Source: Polaromonas sp. (GTDB lineage Bacteria; Pseudomonadota; Gammaproteobacteria; Burkholderiales; Burkholderiaceae_C). Taken from it: a stretch of DNA of 54,762 nucleotides. Location: positions 1 to 54,762 of the forward strand of contig PNNC01000073.1 of assembly GCA_013824015.1 (NCBI GenBank), read 5' to 3'. This document shows, in pieces, positions 24,212 through 33,055 of the stretch (positions within the stretch are counted from its first letter, which is position 1; each line of letters opens with the position of its first letter). Below the pieces are notes generated by a model. The model did not search any database. It was not told the DNA's origin and was given only the letters and a program-made list of their open reading frames with translations. A program made the translations under genes and the position numbers.

Positions 24212-25240
24212 ATGAACAAACGAACCCTGATCAAGACTGCCGTGGCGATGGCCACCCTGTGTGCTGCCGGCGCCGGTTTTGCGCAACAGGTCACGCTGCG
24301 CCTGCACCAGATGCTGCCGCAGCAGGCGACCATTCCGGCCAAGGCGCTGATCCCCTGGGCCCAGAAGGTTGAGAAAGACTCCGGCGGCAAGATCAAGGTG
24401 CAACTGTTTCATGCGATGCAGCTTGGCGGCACGCCGCCCCAGTTGTTCGACCAGGCCCGTGACGGCGTGGTGGACCTGACCTGGACGGTGCTGGGTTACA
24501 CCCCCGGCCGCTTCAACAAGTCGGAAGTGTTCGAACTTCCTTTCATGAGCGGCAAGGCCGAGCAGTCCTCGCGCGCCTTCCAGGAATATGTCGAGAAGTT
24601 CGCGGCCGACGAGTTCAAGGACGTCAAGCTGATCGCCGTGCACACCCACGGCCCCGGGCTGTTCCACACCAAGACGCCGGTGACCGGGCTCGAGAGCCTG
24701 CGCGGCATGAAAGTGCGCGGTGGCTCGCGCGTGATCAGCAACATGCTGACCAAGCTGGGCGCCACGCCGGTGGGCATGCCGGTGCCGGCCGTGACCGACG
24801 CGCTGTCCAAGGGCGTGATCGACGGCACCACCATCCCCTGGGAAGTCACGCCCTCGCTCAAGGTGACCGAGCTGGTGAAGAACCACACCACCTTTGCCGG
24901 CAAGGAAGGCCTGTACACCCAGACTTTTGCGTTCTCGATGAACAAGGCCTCTTACGAGAAGCTGCCGGCCGACCTGAAGAAGGTGATTGACGCCAACTCC
25001 GGCATCGAAACCGCCGCCATGTTCGGCCGTGCGATGGACGAAGGTGACGTGGCCGGCCGTGCCATCGCCGAAAAGGCCGGCAACAACATTGTTGCGCTCG
25101 ACATCGCCGAGACGCAGCGCTGGCGCCGGACCGCCTCGACGGTCGAGACCGACTGGGTGGCCGAGATGAAGGGCAAAAACATCGACGGCGCCAAGCTGGC
25201 GTCCGAAGCCCGCGCCCTGATCGCCAAGTACCAACGATAA
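24212..25240 (+). CDS. dctP: TRAP transporter periplasmic receptor (DctP family)
   Basis: A 342-residue receptor. The start MNKRTLIKTAVAM (24212) has a TGGAG site and opens a signal peptide ending at GFAQ. Family motifs include LRLHQMLPQQATIPAKALIP, LFHAMQLGGTPPQLFDQ, and FHTKTPVTGLESLRGMKVRG with the conserved carboxylate-binding Arg. The binding partner is DctQM encoded next. Position after vanB suggests an aromatic acid such as vanillate or protocatechuate as ligand (inference). Confidence 0.93.
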   Translation: MNKRTLIKTAVAMATLCAAGAGFAQQVTLRLHQMLPQQATIPAKALIPWAQKVEKDSGGKIKVQLFHAMQLGGTPPQLFDQARDGVVDLTWTVLGYTPGRFNKSEVFELPFMSGKAEQSSRAFQEYVEKFAADEFKDVKLIAVHTHGPGLFHTKTPVTGLESLRGMKVRGGSRVISNMLTKLGATPVGMPVPAVTDALSKGVIDGTTIPWEVTPSLKVTELVKNHTTFAGKEGLYTQTFAFSMNKASYEKLPADLKKVIDANSGIETAAMFGRAMDEGDVAGRAIAEKAGNNIVALDIAETQRWRRTASTVETDWVAEMKGKNIDGAKLASEARALIAKYQR

Positions 25241-25250
25241 TCAGACACGC

Positions 25251-25323
25251 GCAGGCCGCTTCCGGCCTGCAGGTGTTGCCAACAACGCTGCCCCCTGTTT
25301 TGCCGTGAAGGCGAAGGGGGCAG
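25251..25323 (+). promoter_or_regulatory. two hairpins in the dctP-dctQ spacer
   Basis: GCAGGCCG/CGGCCTGC (25251-25258 with 25263-25270, CTTC tetraloop) and CTGCCCCCT/AGGGGGCAG (25288-25296 with 25315-25323) are perfect stems. They lack U-runs, so they probably protect dctP mRNA or attenuate, giving more receptor than membrane subunits. Confidence 0.6.
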
Positions 25324-25348
25324 TTCATTTACTACAGATGGTGATGAA

Positions 25349-25825
25349 TTGAAGCTGCTTTCCCTGTTGGCCGGAGCCTGCGCGGTTCTGGCGGGCGTGA
25401 TCCTGACGGCGATCACACTGATTACCTGCATCAGCCTGATAGGCCGCAACACCATCGGCACGACGCTGGTCGGCGACTATGAGCTGACCGCGGCCGCGGC
25501 GGGCGCGGCGGTGGCGCTGTTCCTGCCGCTGTGCCAGCTCCGGCGCGAAAACATCATCGTGGACTTTTTCACCGCGCGCCTGTCCGCTGCGGCCAACAGC
25601 CGGCTGGACCGTGTCGGCAGCGCCCTGCTGGCGGCGGTGCTGCTGGTGCTGGCCTGGCGCACGACGATGGGCGGCATCAGCGCCTTCAAGTCCAACTCCT
25701 CCACCATGATGCTGGGCTTTCCCGAGTGGATCGTGTACGCCTTCATGGTGCCCCCGATGGTGCTGACGGGCGTGATTGCCCTGACCCAGACTTTGTATGG
25801 CGATTTTCCGGAGCAGGCGCAATGA
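25349..25825 (+). CDS. dctQ: TRAP transporter small membrane subunit (DctQ family)
   Basis: A 158-residue protein with four hydrophobic segments (near 5-30, 45-65, 85-105, 130-150), the usual DctQ layout. The start is TTG at 25349: ATG and GTG codons just upstream meet a TGA at once. A GGTGATG sequence may serve as ribosome site. It pairs with DctM to form the Na+-coupled channel. The stop overlaps the dctM start (ATGA). Confidence 0.85.
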   Translation: MKLLSLLAGACAVLAGVILTAITLITCISLIGRNTIGTTLVGDYELTAAAAGAAVALFLPLCQLRRENIIVDFFTARLSAAANSRLDRVGSALLAAVLLVLAWRTTMGGISAFKSNSSTMMLGFPEWIVYAFMVPPMVLTGVIALTQTLYGDFPEQAQ

Positions 25826-27141
25826 GTTCCTTGATGTTGGCGGGCCTTATTTTTGCCTGCATGCTGGGCCTGATGGCGATCCGTGTGCCGATTGCCATCT
25901 CGATGTTTATCGCGGGTGTGTTCGGCTATCTCTACCAGGTCGGCCTGGCCCCTTTCCTGAACAACCTCAACGGCCTGGCCTACGCGCGTTTTGCCAGCTA
26001 CGACCTGTCGGTGATTCCGCTGTTCATCCTGATGGGCAACTTCGCCACCCAGGGCGGTATTTCCAAGGCGCTGTTCCAGTTTGCCAGCGTGATCATGGCC
26101 GGCTTCCGGGGCGGCCTGGCCATGGCGGCGGTGATGGCCAGTGCGGCCTTCGGCGCGATCTGCGGCTCGTCCATCGCCACCGCGGCCACCATCACCTCGG
26201 TGGCGCTGCCTGAGATGAAACGCCACGGCTATTCCGGGCGGCTGGCCACCGGCACGCTGGCGGCAGGCGGCACGCTGGGCATCCTGATTCCACCGTCAGT
26301 GCCGCTGGTGATCTACGCCATCCTGACCGAGCAGAACATCGCCAAGCTGTTTGCCGCGGCCACCATCCCCGGCATCATCGCGATGTGCGGTTACATGATC
26401 GCCATCGCGGTGTACGTGCGCCTGTTCCCCGGCCATGCGCCCGAGCATGACGCGGAGCGCCCGCGCATGACGCTGGCCGGCGTGCTGGCGGTGGCGCCGA
26501 TTGCCATCATCTTCGTGATCGTGTTTGGCGGCATCTACGGCGGCCTGTTCACGCCCACCGAGGGCGCGGGTGTGGGAGCGGCAGCGACTTTTGTGGCCGC
26601 CGTGCTCAGGGGCGAGCTGACGCTGAAAAAGATCAGGCTGTGCTTTTATTCGACGGCCGGCGCCAGCGCCATGATCTTCATGATCTTCATCGGCGCCGAC
26701 ATGATGAACACCGCCCTGGCGCTGACCCAGGTGCCGGCGCAACTGGCCAGCGTGATCCAGGGCTGGGGCGTGGCGCCGGTGCTGGTGGTGTCGGGCATTC
26801 TGCTGTTTTATGTGGTGCTGGGCGCGGTGATGGACGAGTTGTCCATGATCCTGCTGACCATCCCGATCTTCTTCCCGGTGGTGATGGGTCTGGACTTCGG
26901 CATGCCCAAGGAATCGGTGGCCATCTGGTTCGGCATCATGGTCCTGATGACGGTGGGCTTCGGCCTGTTGGCGCCGCCGGTGGGGCTCAATGTTTATGTG
27001 GTCAACGGCATGGCCAAGGATGTGCCCATCTCCGAAAGCTACAAGGGTGTGATGCCTTTCCTGGTCAGCGATGTGATACGCACCATCCTGCTGCTGGCCT
27101 TCCCGCCGATCTCGCTGTGGCTGGTGCAATACGTCGGGTGA
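25822..27141 (+). CDS. dctM: TRAP transporter large membrane subunit (DctM family)
   Basis: A 439-residue integral membrane protein of about 12 hydrophobic segments. The start MSSLMLAGLIFACMLGLM overlaps the dctQ stop. Conserved motifs include SVIPLFILMGNFATQGGIS, SAAFGAICGSSIATAATITS, GTLAAGGTLGILIPPSVPLV and PTEGAGVGA. It is the ion/substrate-translocating subunit. A longer reading frame begins at 25531 inside dctQ and is not used. Confidence 0.94.
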   Translation: MSSLMLAGLIFACMLGLMAIRVPIAISMFIAGVFGYLYQVGLAPFLNNLNGLAYARFASYDLSVIPLFILMGNFATQGGISKALFQFASVIMAGFRGGLAMAAVMASAAFGAICGSSIATAATITSVALPEMKRHGYSGRLATGTLAAGGTLGILIPPSVPLVIYAILTEQNIAKLFAAATIPGIIAMCGYMIAIAVYVRLFPGHAPEHDAERPRMTLAGVLAVAPIAIIFVIVFGGIYGGLFTPTEGAGVGAAATFVAAVLRGELTLKKIRLCFYSTAGASAMIFMIFIGADMMNTALALTQVPAQLASVIQGWGVAPVLVVSGILLFYVVLGAVMDELSMILLTIPIFFPVVMGLDFGMPKESVAIWFGIMVLMTVGFGLLAPPVGLNVYVVNGMAKDVPISESYKGVMPFLVSDVIRTILLLAFPPISLWLVQYVG

Positions 27142-27170
27142 TGCCGGCAGACGGTCGCGGCGTGCCCGGT

Positions 27171-27230
27171 TTGCTATTGAATGTATAGCTGCCAGCCCAT
27201 GACTGACATGGGCTGGGGCCGGTTTTGACT
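27171..27230. repeat. ATAGCTGC dispersed repeat, copy 6
   Basis: TTGCTATTGAATGTATAGCT, then GCCAGCCCATGACTGACATG and GGCTGGGGCCGG. AGCCCATG/CATGGGCT form an 8-bp stem. It lies after dctM and before a Bug gene. Confidence 0.8.
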
Positions 27231-27331
27231 TCTTTGCTGGGGCTCAGGCCGGCGCACCGGGTGGCTTTCCGCGGGCCTGCGGCCTGCGCCAGAATGCGGG
27301 ATGTCCACCCCTTGAAACAAGAGACACTGCC

Positions 27332-28297
27332 ATGAATTTTCAACGCCTTGCCTCCGGCCTGCTGGCCTGCCTGCTGCTGGCCTCGCTGGCCAGCGCGCAA
27401 AACTTTCCGTCCAAACCGCTCAGGATCGTCGTGCCTTTCGGCGCCGGTGGCGTGGCCGACCTGACAGCCCGCACCGTGGCGCAAAAACTCGGGGAGTCAC
27501 TCGGCCAGCCGGTGGTGATCGACAACAAACCCGGCGCCGGCGGCATCGTGGCCGGCGACGCGGTGGCCAAGGCAGAGCCCGACGGCCACACCTTGCTGCT
27601 GATGTCCAACGGCACAGCGGTCAGCGCGGGTCTTTTCAAGTCGCTGCCCTTCGATACCGTGCGCGACTTTGCGCCAGTGTCCACGCTCGGCTTTTTTGAC
27701 ATTGCCATCATCACACCGGCCGACTCGAAGTTCAAAACCCTGGGCGAGTTGCTGGCCTTTGCCAAAGCCCATCCCGGCAAGCTCAACCTCGGCAGCATCA
27801 ACATCGGCAGCACGCAGAACCTGGCCGCCGAGCTGTTCAAGACCAGCGCCGGGGTGGACATGCAGATCGTCCCGTTCAACGGCACGCCGGCGGTGATCAC
27901 CGCCTTGCGCGGCGGCCAGATCGACGCCGCGGTGGAAATCCTCGGTCCGGTGCTGCCGCAGATCAAGGCCGGTGCCGTGCGGGCGCTGGCCGTCACCGGC
28001 GACAAACGCGCGGCCGTGTTGCCGGAGGTGCCCACCGCCAAAGAGAGCGGGCTGCCGACCTTTGTGGCGTCGAGCTGGAACGCGCTGGCGGCGCCGGCGA
28101 AAACCCCGAAAGACGTGATCGCCCGGCTCAACAAGGAGATCAGCGCGGCTGTCAATTCGGCGGATGTGAAGAAGAAGCTGGCCGACCTGAATGTGGAGGC
28201 GCGCGCCAGTTCACCCGAGCAGGCCGCGGCGCTGCTGGCCAGCGAAACAAAACGCTGGGGCGATGTCATCGTCCGCGCAAGAATCCCCACGCAATAA
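27332..28297 (+). CDS. Bug family (TctC-type) periplasmic solute receptor
   Basis: A 321-residue receptor with a signal peptide ending at LASAQ (about residue 22). The motif is RIVVPFGAGGVADLTAR. The block IVPFNGTPAVITALRGGQ replaces the usual YKG segment. It is followed after 36 bases by the DUF1932 dehydrogenase gene, probably one operon. The ligand is unknown. Confidence 0.9.
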   Translation: MNFQRLASGLLACLLLASLASAQNFPSKPLRIVVPFGAGGVADLTARTVAQKLGESLGQPVVIDNKPGAGGIVAGDAVAKAEPDGHTLLLMSNGTAVSAGLFKSLPFDTVRDFAPVSTLGFFDIAIITPADSKFKTLGELLAFAKAHPGKLNLGSINIGSTQNLAAELFKTSAGVDMQIVPFNGTPAVITALRGGQIDAAVEILGPVLPQIKAGAVRALAVTGDKRAAVLPEVPTAKESGLPTFVASSWNALAAPAKTPKDVIARLNKEISAAVNSADVKKKLADLNVEARASSPEQAAALLASETKRWGDVIVRARIPTQ

Positions 28298-28333
28298 GGG
28301 CGCGCAGGCCTGTCTGTTGAAGGAGTATCCGTC

Positions 28334-29251
28334 GTGAAATTCGAACACCTGGGCATGGTCGGTTACGGCGAGGTTGGACGGATTTTCACGGCCGGCCTCA
28401 AGGACCGGGTCGCGGCCATCAGCGCCTGGGACCTCCAGTTTGAAACGCCGGCGCTGCGCGACGCGCCACTGGCCCATGCGGCCGAGGCGGGTGTGGCGGC
28501 CTGCCGATCCATGGCCGAGCTGTGCGGGCGTGCCGACCTGGTGATTTCAGCCGTCACCGCCTCGAACACGCTGGCGGTGGCGCAGGCCGCCGCAAGCCAT
28601 ATCCGGCCCGGTGCGGTTTTCCTGGACCTGAACTCGGCCTCACCCGGCACCAAGCAGCAGGCGGCGGCGCTGATCGATGCCGCCGGTGCGATGTATGTCG
28701 AAGCCGGTGTGATGACCTCGGTGCCGCCTTATGGCATCCAGGTGCCCATGCTGCTGGGCGGCGCAGGTGCTGCCGAACTGGCGGCCGTGCTGGCCGGTTG
28801 GGGCATGGATGCGAAGGTCGTCAGCGAGCAAGTCGGTGTGGCCAGCGCCATCAAGATGTGCCGCAGCGTGATGATCAAGGGCCTGGAGGCGCTGGTGATC
28901 GAGAGTTACACCACGGCGCGGGCCTATGGCGTGGAGGACCATGTGTTGCCGACGCTGGCCGAAACCTTCCCGTCCATCGACTGGGACAGGCAGGGCGCCT
29001 ACTTTTTCAGCCGGGTGGTGCAGCACGGCCAGCGCCGCGCCGAGGAAATGCGCGAGGCGGCCCACACTGTGCGCGAAGCCGGGCCGGGCTTTGAGCCCTT
29101 CATGGCCGCGGCGATTGCCGACAAGCAGCAGTGGGTGGCCGACCAGGCCAGGGCCGGCGTGTTTGCCGGTGTGGGCAAGGATGCCCGCTGGCAGGATTAC
29201 GCAGACCGGTTGCTGGCTGCTGCGCCAAAACGCCCGCTCAGTCGGCCTTGA
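28334..29251 (+). CDS. NAD(P)-dependent beta-hydroxyacid dehydrogenase-like protein, DUF1932 type
   Basis: A 305-residue protein starting at GTG 28334, 8 bases after AAGGAGT. The Rossmann motif is GMVGYGEVGRIFTAGL (residues 7-22). FLDLNSASPGTKQQA and AGVMTSVPPYG match the substrate domain of the 6-phosphogluconate/3-hydroxyisobutyrate dehydrogenase group, and the C-terminal helical part is the DUF1932 kind. The substrate is unknown; a hydroxyacid delivered by the neighbouring Bug protein is possible. Its end overlaps that of the convergent minus-strand Bug gene by 14 bases. Confidence 0.85.
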   Translation: MKFEHLGMVGYGEVGRIFTAGLKDRVAAISAWDLQFETPALRDAPLAHAAEAGVAACRSMAELCGRADLVISAVTASNTLAVAQAAASHIRPGAVFLDLNSASPGTKQQAAALIDAAGAMYVEAGVMTSVPPYGIQVPMLLGGAGAAELAAVLAGWGMDAKVVSEQVGVASAIKMCRSVMIKGLEALVIESYTTARAYGVEDHVLPTLAETFPSIDWDRQGAYFFSRVVQHGQRRAEEMREAAHTVREAGPGFEPFMAAAIADKQQWVADQARAGVFAGVGKDARWQDYADRLLAAAPKRPLSRP

Positions 29252-30227
29252 TCCCGCCGGACTGGATCACCGGTTTCCAGCGTGCCAGTTCACTGGCGAT
29301 GTGTTTGCCAAAAGCCTCCGGCGTGGTCGGCGTGGCGGTCGCGCCTTCGTTGGCCAGCCGGGTCTTGAGATCGGGCGTGTTCAGCGCCAGGTTGATCTGC
29401 GCATTGAGTTTGGCGACGATCTCGCGCGGCGTGCCGGCGGGCGCCATGATGCCGTACCACTGATCGGCCTCGAAACCCTTGTAGCCGCTTTCAGCCACGG
29501 TCGGCAGATCCGGCAGGGCGTCCATGCGTTTGCTGCTGGACACCGCCAGCGCACGCATCTGCCCGGACTTGACAAAGGGCAGCACCGCCGGTGCGCCGGT
29601 AAACAGCACCTGGATCTGACCCGCCACCAGGTCGTTGACGGCGGGCGCGGTGCCGCGGTAGGGCACGTGCACCACAAAGGTCTGGCTCTGCAGTTTCAGG
29701 TATTCGGTCGCCAGGTGGGCGGCGCTGCCGTTGCCGCCGGAGCCGTAGTTGAGCTGGCCAGGTTTCGATTTGGCCAGGGCCACCAGCTCCTTGAGTGTTC
29801 TGGCCGGAACCGCGGGGTGCACCACCAGGATGTTGGGTACGCTGGCCACCCAGGCCACCGGGCTGAAGCTCTTGATCGGGTCGTAGGGCAGCCTGGGGTA
29901 GATCAGCGGATTGACGGCGTGGGTACCGATGTGGCCCATCAGCAGGGTGTAGCCGTCGGGCGCCGCCTTCGCAACACGGTCGGCGCCGAGCGAGCCGCCG
30001 GCCCCCGGGATGTTGTCGATCACCACCGCCTGGCCCCAGGCCTCGCCCAGTTTCTGTCCGATCGAACGCGCGAGGATGTCCGAGCTGCCGCCCGGCGTGA
30101 AAGGCACCACCAGGCGTATCGGTTTGACAGGGTAGGGCGCAGCGGCTGCGGTGTTGCCTTGCGCGGCAGCGCTGCCGGTGGCCAGCAGGGTAGCGGCGAG
30201 AACGAGGGTGCGGGGGTGGAGGCGCAT
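29238..30227 (-). CDS. Bug family (TctC-type) periplasmic solute receptor
   Basis: A 329-residue receptor with signal peptide MRLHPRTLVLAATLLATGSA, mature start near residue 24, motif LVVPFTPGGSSDILAR and block VPYRGTAPAVNDLVAGQ. It starts 11 bases after the lysR stop, so it is probably co-transcribed with the regulator and could sense or import the pmd-operon inducer (inference). Confidence 0.9.
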   Translation of the reverse strand: MRLHPRTLVLAATLLATGSAAAQGNTAAAAPYPVKPIRLVVPFTPGGSSDILARSIGQKLGEAWGQAVVIDNIPGAGGSLGADRVAKAAPDGYTLLMGHIGTHAVNPLIYPRLPYDPIKSFSPVAWVASVPNILVVHPAVPARTLKELVALAKSKPGQLNYGSGGNGSAAHLATEYLKLQSQTFVVHVPYRGTAPAVNDLVAGQIQVLFTGAPAVLPFVKSGQMRALAVSSSKRMDALPDLPTVAESGYKGFEADQWYGIMAPAGTPREIVAKLNAQINLALNTPDLKTRLANEGATATPTTPEAFGKHIASELARWKPVIQSGGIKAD

Positions 30228-30238
30228 GGTGTGTGGCG

Positions 30239-31171
30239 TCAGTTGTAGGGCTTGATGGCTTCGATCACCACCGATTTGACCAGTTCGATCGCCTTTTTCT
30301 GGGTGTCGGTGCTGGCACGCCGCGAGGACCGCACCAGCATCAGCTCGCTCATGATGCGCGGCGAACGGATGCTGCGCAAGGTGAAGTGGCCGGGGTCTTC
30401 GGCATTGCTCAGGGTGTAACTGGGCAACACCGCGTGGCCCATGCCTTCGCGCACCAGGCTCAGGATGGCGTTCAGGCCGTCCACCTCCAGCGCCAGCTGC
30501 GGCTTGCAGCCGATGGCAATCAACTCGCCTTCAATCAGGATGCGAAAGGCATTCGGACGGCTCGGCAGGATCAAGGGCAGCCTGGCCACCTCGGCCAGCG
30601 CGATCGGCTGGCGTTTGCCGCTGCCGCTTCGGGCAGCGGCGCCGGCCCGGGCGCTGGTTCTGGGGGAGATCAGCACCAGCTCTTCCGTTCGCAGCGTGAT
30701 GGTTTCCAGCTCGGGGGAACGCTCCGAGTTGTAGAGAACGGCCAGGTCGAGGTTGCCGACACGCAGGCCCTCCTGCATCAGTATCGAAAAACCCTCGGTC
30801 AGGGTCAACTGGGCATGCGGCAGTTGCTGGCGAAAGGCCTGGGTCAGCGGCACCGTGATCAGCTTGGACAGGCTGGGCGGCAAGCCGATGGAGACGCGGC
30901 CGGCCAGGCCGCCGCGCACCGCGCCGAGTTCCTCGCGCGCGACGTCCACCTGGTGCAGGATGCCGCGCCCATGTTTGAGCAGCAGCTTGCCGGCTTCGGT
31001 CGGAATGGCGCCACGCCCGGTGCGGGTCAGCAGGCTTTGCCGCAGCTCCACCTCCAGCAGGCGCACCTGGCGGCTGAGCGCCGGCTGGGCGATGTCGAGC
31101 GCGATCGAGGCGCGCGTGAAACTGCCCAGTTCGGCGACCCGTACGAAGTACTCGAGTTGCTTGAGGTCCAT
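30239..31171 (-). CDS. LysR family regulator, divergent from the pmd operon
   Basis: A 310-residue LysR protein. The start MDLKQLEYFVRVAELGSFTR (31171) is the normal LysR N-terminus; an ATG at 31204 adds eleven residues of promoter DNA. The HTH continues ASIALDIAQPALSRQVRLLE. The effector domain begins near residue 90. Its divergent position, 97 bases from the ModA-like gene that heads the pmd operon, suggests it is the pmd regulator, as LigR (LysR type) is in Sphingobium. Confidence 0.88.
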   Translation of the reverse strand: MDLKQLEYFVRVAELGSFTRASIALDIAQPALSRQVRLLEVELRQSLLTRTGRGAIPTEAGKLLLKHGRGILHQVDVAREELGAVRGGLAGRVSIGLPPSLSKLITVPLTQAFRQQLPHAQLTLTEGFSILMQEGLRVGNLDLAVLYNSERSPELETITLRTEELVLISPRTSARAGAAARSGSGKRQPIALAEVARLPLILPSRPNAFRILIEGELIAIGCKPQLALEVDGLNAILSLVREGMGHAVLPSYTLSNAEDPGHFTLRSIRSPRIMSELMLVRSSRRASTDTQKKAIELVKSVVIEAIKPYN

Positions 31172-31179
31172 GGTTTTGA

Positions 31180-31214
31180 ATAACTTTTGCCAAATTATGC
31201 CCAAATGGTATACC
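31180..31214. promoter_or_regulatory. dyads in the lysR-pmd divergent promoter
   Basis: ATAACTTTTGCCAAATTAT (31180-31198) has ATAA/TTAT arms around 11 bases, a LysR-like spacing. GGTATACC (31207-31214) is a perfect 8-bp palindrome. Both lie in the 97-base divergent spacer and are candidate LysR sites. Confidence 0.5.
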
Positions 31215-31268
31215 TGCTAGTCCGCTCGGGGCCTTCCCTCGCGGGGTGGATGCCACCAGAATTCAGCG

Positions 31269-31979
31269 ATGCAAAGTGCGACTCCCGGAATCCAGGGCAT
31301 TTCCTCCATGGCGACCCGCCAGCTGCTGGCCGAACTGCTCAGCGGTTTTGAAAAACAGGCCGGTTATGGCGCGGTGATCGAAGCGGTCGGCGGTGTGGAT
31401 GCCGCCAAACGTGTCCAGGCGGGCGAAGCCTTCGATCTGGTGGTGCTGGCATCGGACGCCATCGACAAACTTCTGGCCGCGGGCCATCTGCATGCCGGCA
31501 GCAAGGTGGACCTGGTGAAGTCCGGCGTTGCTGCCTGCGTGCGCGCCGGCGCGCCGCTGCCAGACATCGGTTCCGAAGCGGCGGTGAAACGCGCCGTGTT
31601 GGCCGCCCGCAGCCTCAGTTATTCGACCGGCCCCAGCGGCGTCGCGCTGGCCCAACTGTTCGAGCGCTGGGGCATCGCCGGCGAGATCCAGGGGCGCATG
31701 GTCCAGGCGCCACCCGGTGTGCCGGTCGGCACGCTGGTGGCGCGCGGCGAAGTTGAACTCGGATTCCAGCAATTGAGCGAGCTGCTCCACGTGGAAGGCA
31801 TCCGCGTGGTGGGCCCGCTGCCGCCGGCCATCCAGATCACCACCATTTTTTCCGCCGGCATCCATGCCAGCGTGCCGGCCGGCTCGCCGCAATTCGGGCG
31901 GGTCAAGGCCTTGCTGGACTACATGTGCTCGCCGCAGGCCGACGCAGCGAAACAGCGCCAGGGCATGGAACCGGCCTGA
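31269..31979 (+). CDS. ModA-like solute-binding-fold protein without signal peptide
   Basis: A 236-residue protein with the class II periplasmic receptor fold: GISSMATRQLLAELLSGFEK (10-29), a VQAGEAFDLVVLASDAID core (about 50-67), then a LSYSTGPSGVALAQLFERWG hinge (near 117) and a SAGIHASVPAGS return. It starts at the first strand of the mature fold, so it is probably cytoplasmic. It heads the pmd operon, 39 bases before the OMA hydratase gene. In related clusters a 4-oxalomesaconate tautomerase gene (ligU/pmdU/galD) is found nearby, and none is seen here. A role as enzyme or sensor is a guess. Confidence 0.78.
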   Translation: MQSATPGIQGISSMATRQLLAELLSGFEKQAGYGAVIEAVGGVDAAKRVQAGEAFDLVVLASDAIDKLLAAGHLHAGSKVDLVKSGVAACVRAGAPLPDIGSEAAVKRAVLAARSLSYSTGPSGVALAQLFERWGIAGEIQGRMVQAPPGVPVGTLVARGEVELGFQQLSELLHVEGIRVVGPLPPAIQITTIFSAGIHASVPAGSPQFGRVKALLDYMCSPQADAAKQRQGMEPA

Positions 31980-32018
31980 GCCGGACACGGCCACAACACC
32001 AGAAAAACAGGAGAACCC

Positions 32019-33053
32019 ATGAGCCTCATCATCGACTGCCACGGTCACTACACCACGGCGCCCAAGGCGCTGGAGAACTGGCGCAACCAGCAGATCGCCG
32101 GCATCCAGGATGCCGCCGTCATGCCCAGGGTGGCGGACCTGAAAATCAGCGACGACGAGCTGCGCGAGTCGATCGAGACCAACCAGCTGCGGCTGATGAA
32201 GGAACGTGGCAGCGACATCACGCTGTTCTCGCCGCGCGCCAGCTTCATGGCGCACCACATCGGCGACTTCCAGGTGTCCAGCACCTGGGCGGCGATCTGC
32301 AATGAGCTGTGTTATCGCGTGAGCCAGTTGTTCCCCGAGCATTTCGTGCCGGTCGCGATGTTGCCGCAGTCGCCGGGCGTCGATCCCAAAACCTGCATTG
32401 CCGAGCTGGAAAAGTGCGTCAAGGATTACGGCAACGTCGGCATCAACCTGAACCCCGATCCTTCGGGCGGCCACTGGACCAGCCCGCCGTTGACCGACAG
32501 GCTCTGGTACCCGATCTACGAAAAGATGGTCGAGTACGACCTGCCGGCCATGATCCATGTGTCCACATCGTGCAACCCGGCCTTTCACACCACCGGCGCG
32601 CATTACCTGAACGCCGACACCACGGCTTTCATGCAGCTGATCCAGGGTGACCTGTTCAAGGACTTCCCGACGCTGCGCTTCCTGATTCCGCATGGCGGCG
32701 GCGCGGTGCCCTACCACTGGGGGCGCTTCCGCGGGCTCGCGCAGGAGATGAAAAAACCGCTGCTCAAGGACCATTTGCTCAACAACGTGTTCTTCGACAC
32801 CTGCGTCTATCACCAGCCCGGCATCAATTTGCTCAACACCGTGATCCCGGTCAAAAACGTGCTGTTTGCCTCGGAGATGATTGGCGCGGTGCGCGGCATC
32901 GACCCGGAAACCGGCAACTACTACGACGACACCAAGCGCTACATCGAGGCATCCACCATCCTGAGCGCCGACGACAAACACCAGATCTACGAAGCCAACA
33001 CGCGCCGCGTGTTCCCGCGCCTGGATGCGCTGCTCAAACAACAGGGGAAATAA
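32019..33053 (+). CDS. pmdE: 4-oxalomesaconate hydratase
   Basis: A 344-residue amidohydrolase-fold protein, preceded by AGGAGA, matching LigJ/PmdE in length and context. The metal motif is [10 protein letters not shown] (H8, H10), with further His in MIHVSTSC and [18 protein letters not shown]. It hydrates 4-oxalomesaconate to 4-carboxy-4-hydroxy-2-oxoadipate in the cytoplasm. The following gene encodes the aldolase for that product, two bases away. Confidence 0.93.
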   Translation: MSLIIDCHGHYTTAPKALENWRNQQIAGIQDAAVMPRVADLKISDDELRESIETNQLRLMKERGSDITLFSPRASFMAHHIGDFQVSSTWAAICNELCYRVSQLFPEHFVPVAMLPQSPGVDPKTCIAELEKCVKDYGNVGINLNPDPSGGHWTSPPLTDRLWYPIYEKMVEYDLPAMIHVSTSCNPAFHTTGAHYLNADTTAFMQLIQGDLFKDFPTLRFLIPHGGGAVPYHWGRFRGLAQEMKKPLLKDHLLNNVFFDTCVYHQPGINLLNTVIPVKNVLFASEMIGAVRGIDPETGNYYDDTKRYIEASTILSADDKHQIYEANTRRVFPRLDALLKQQGK

Positions 33054-33055
33054 AC

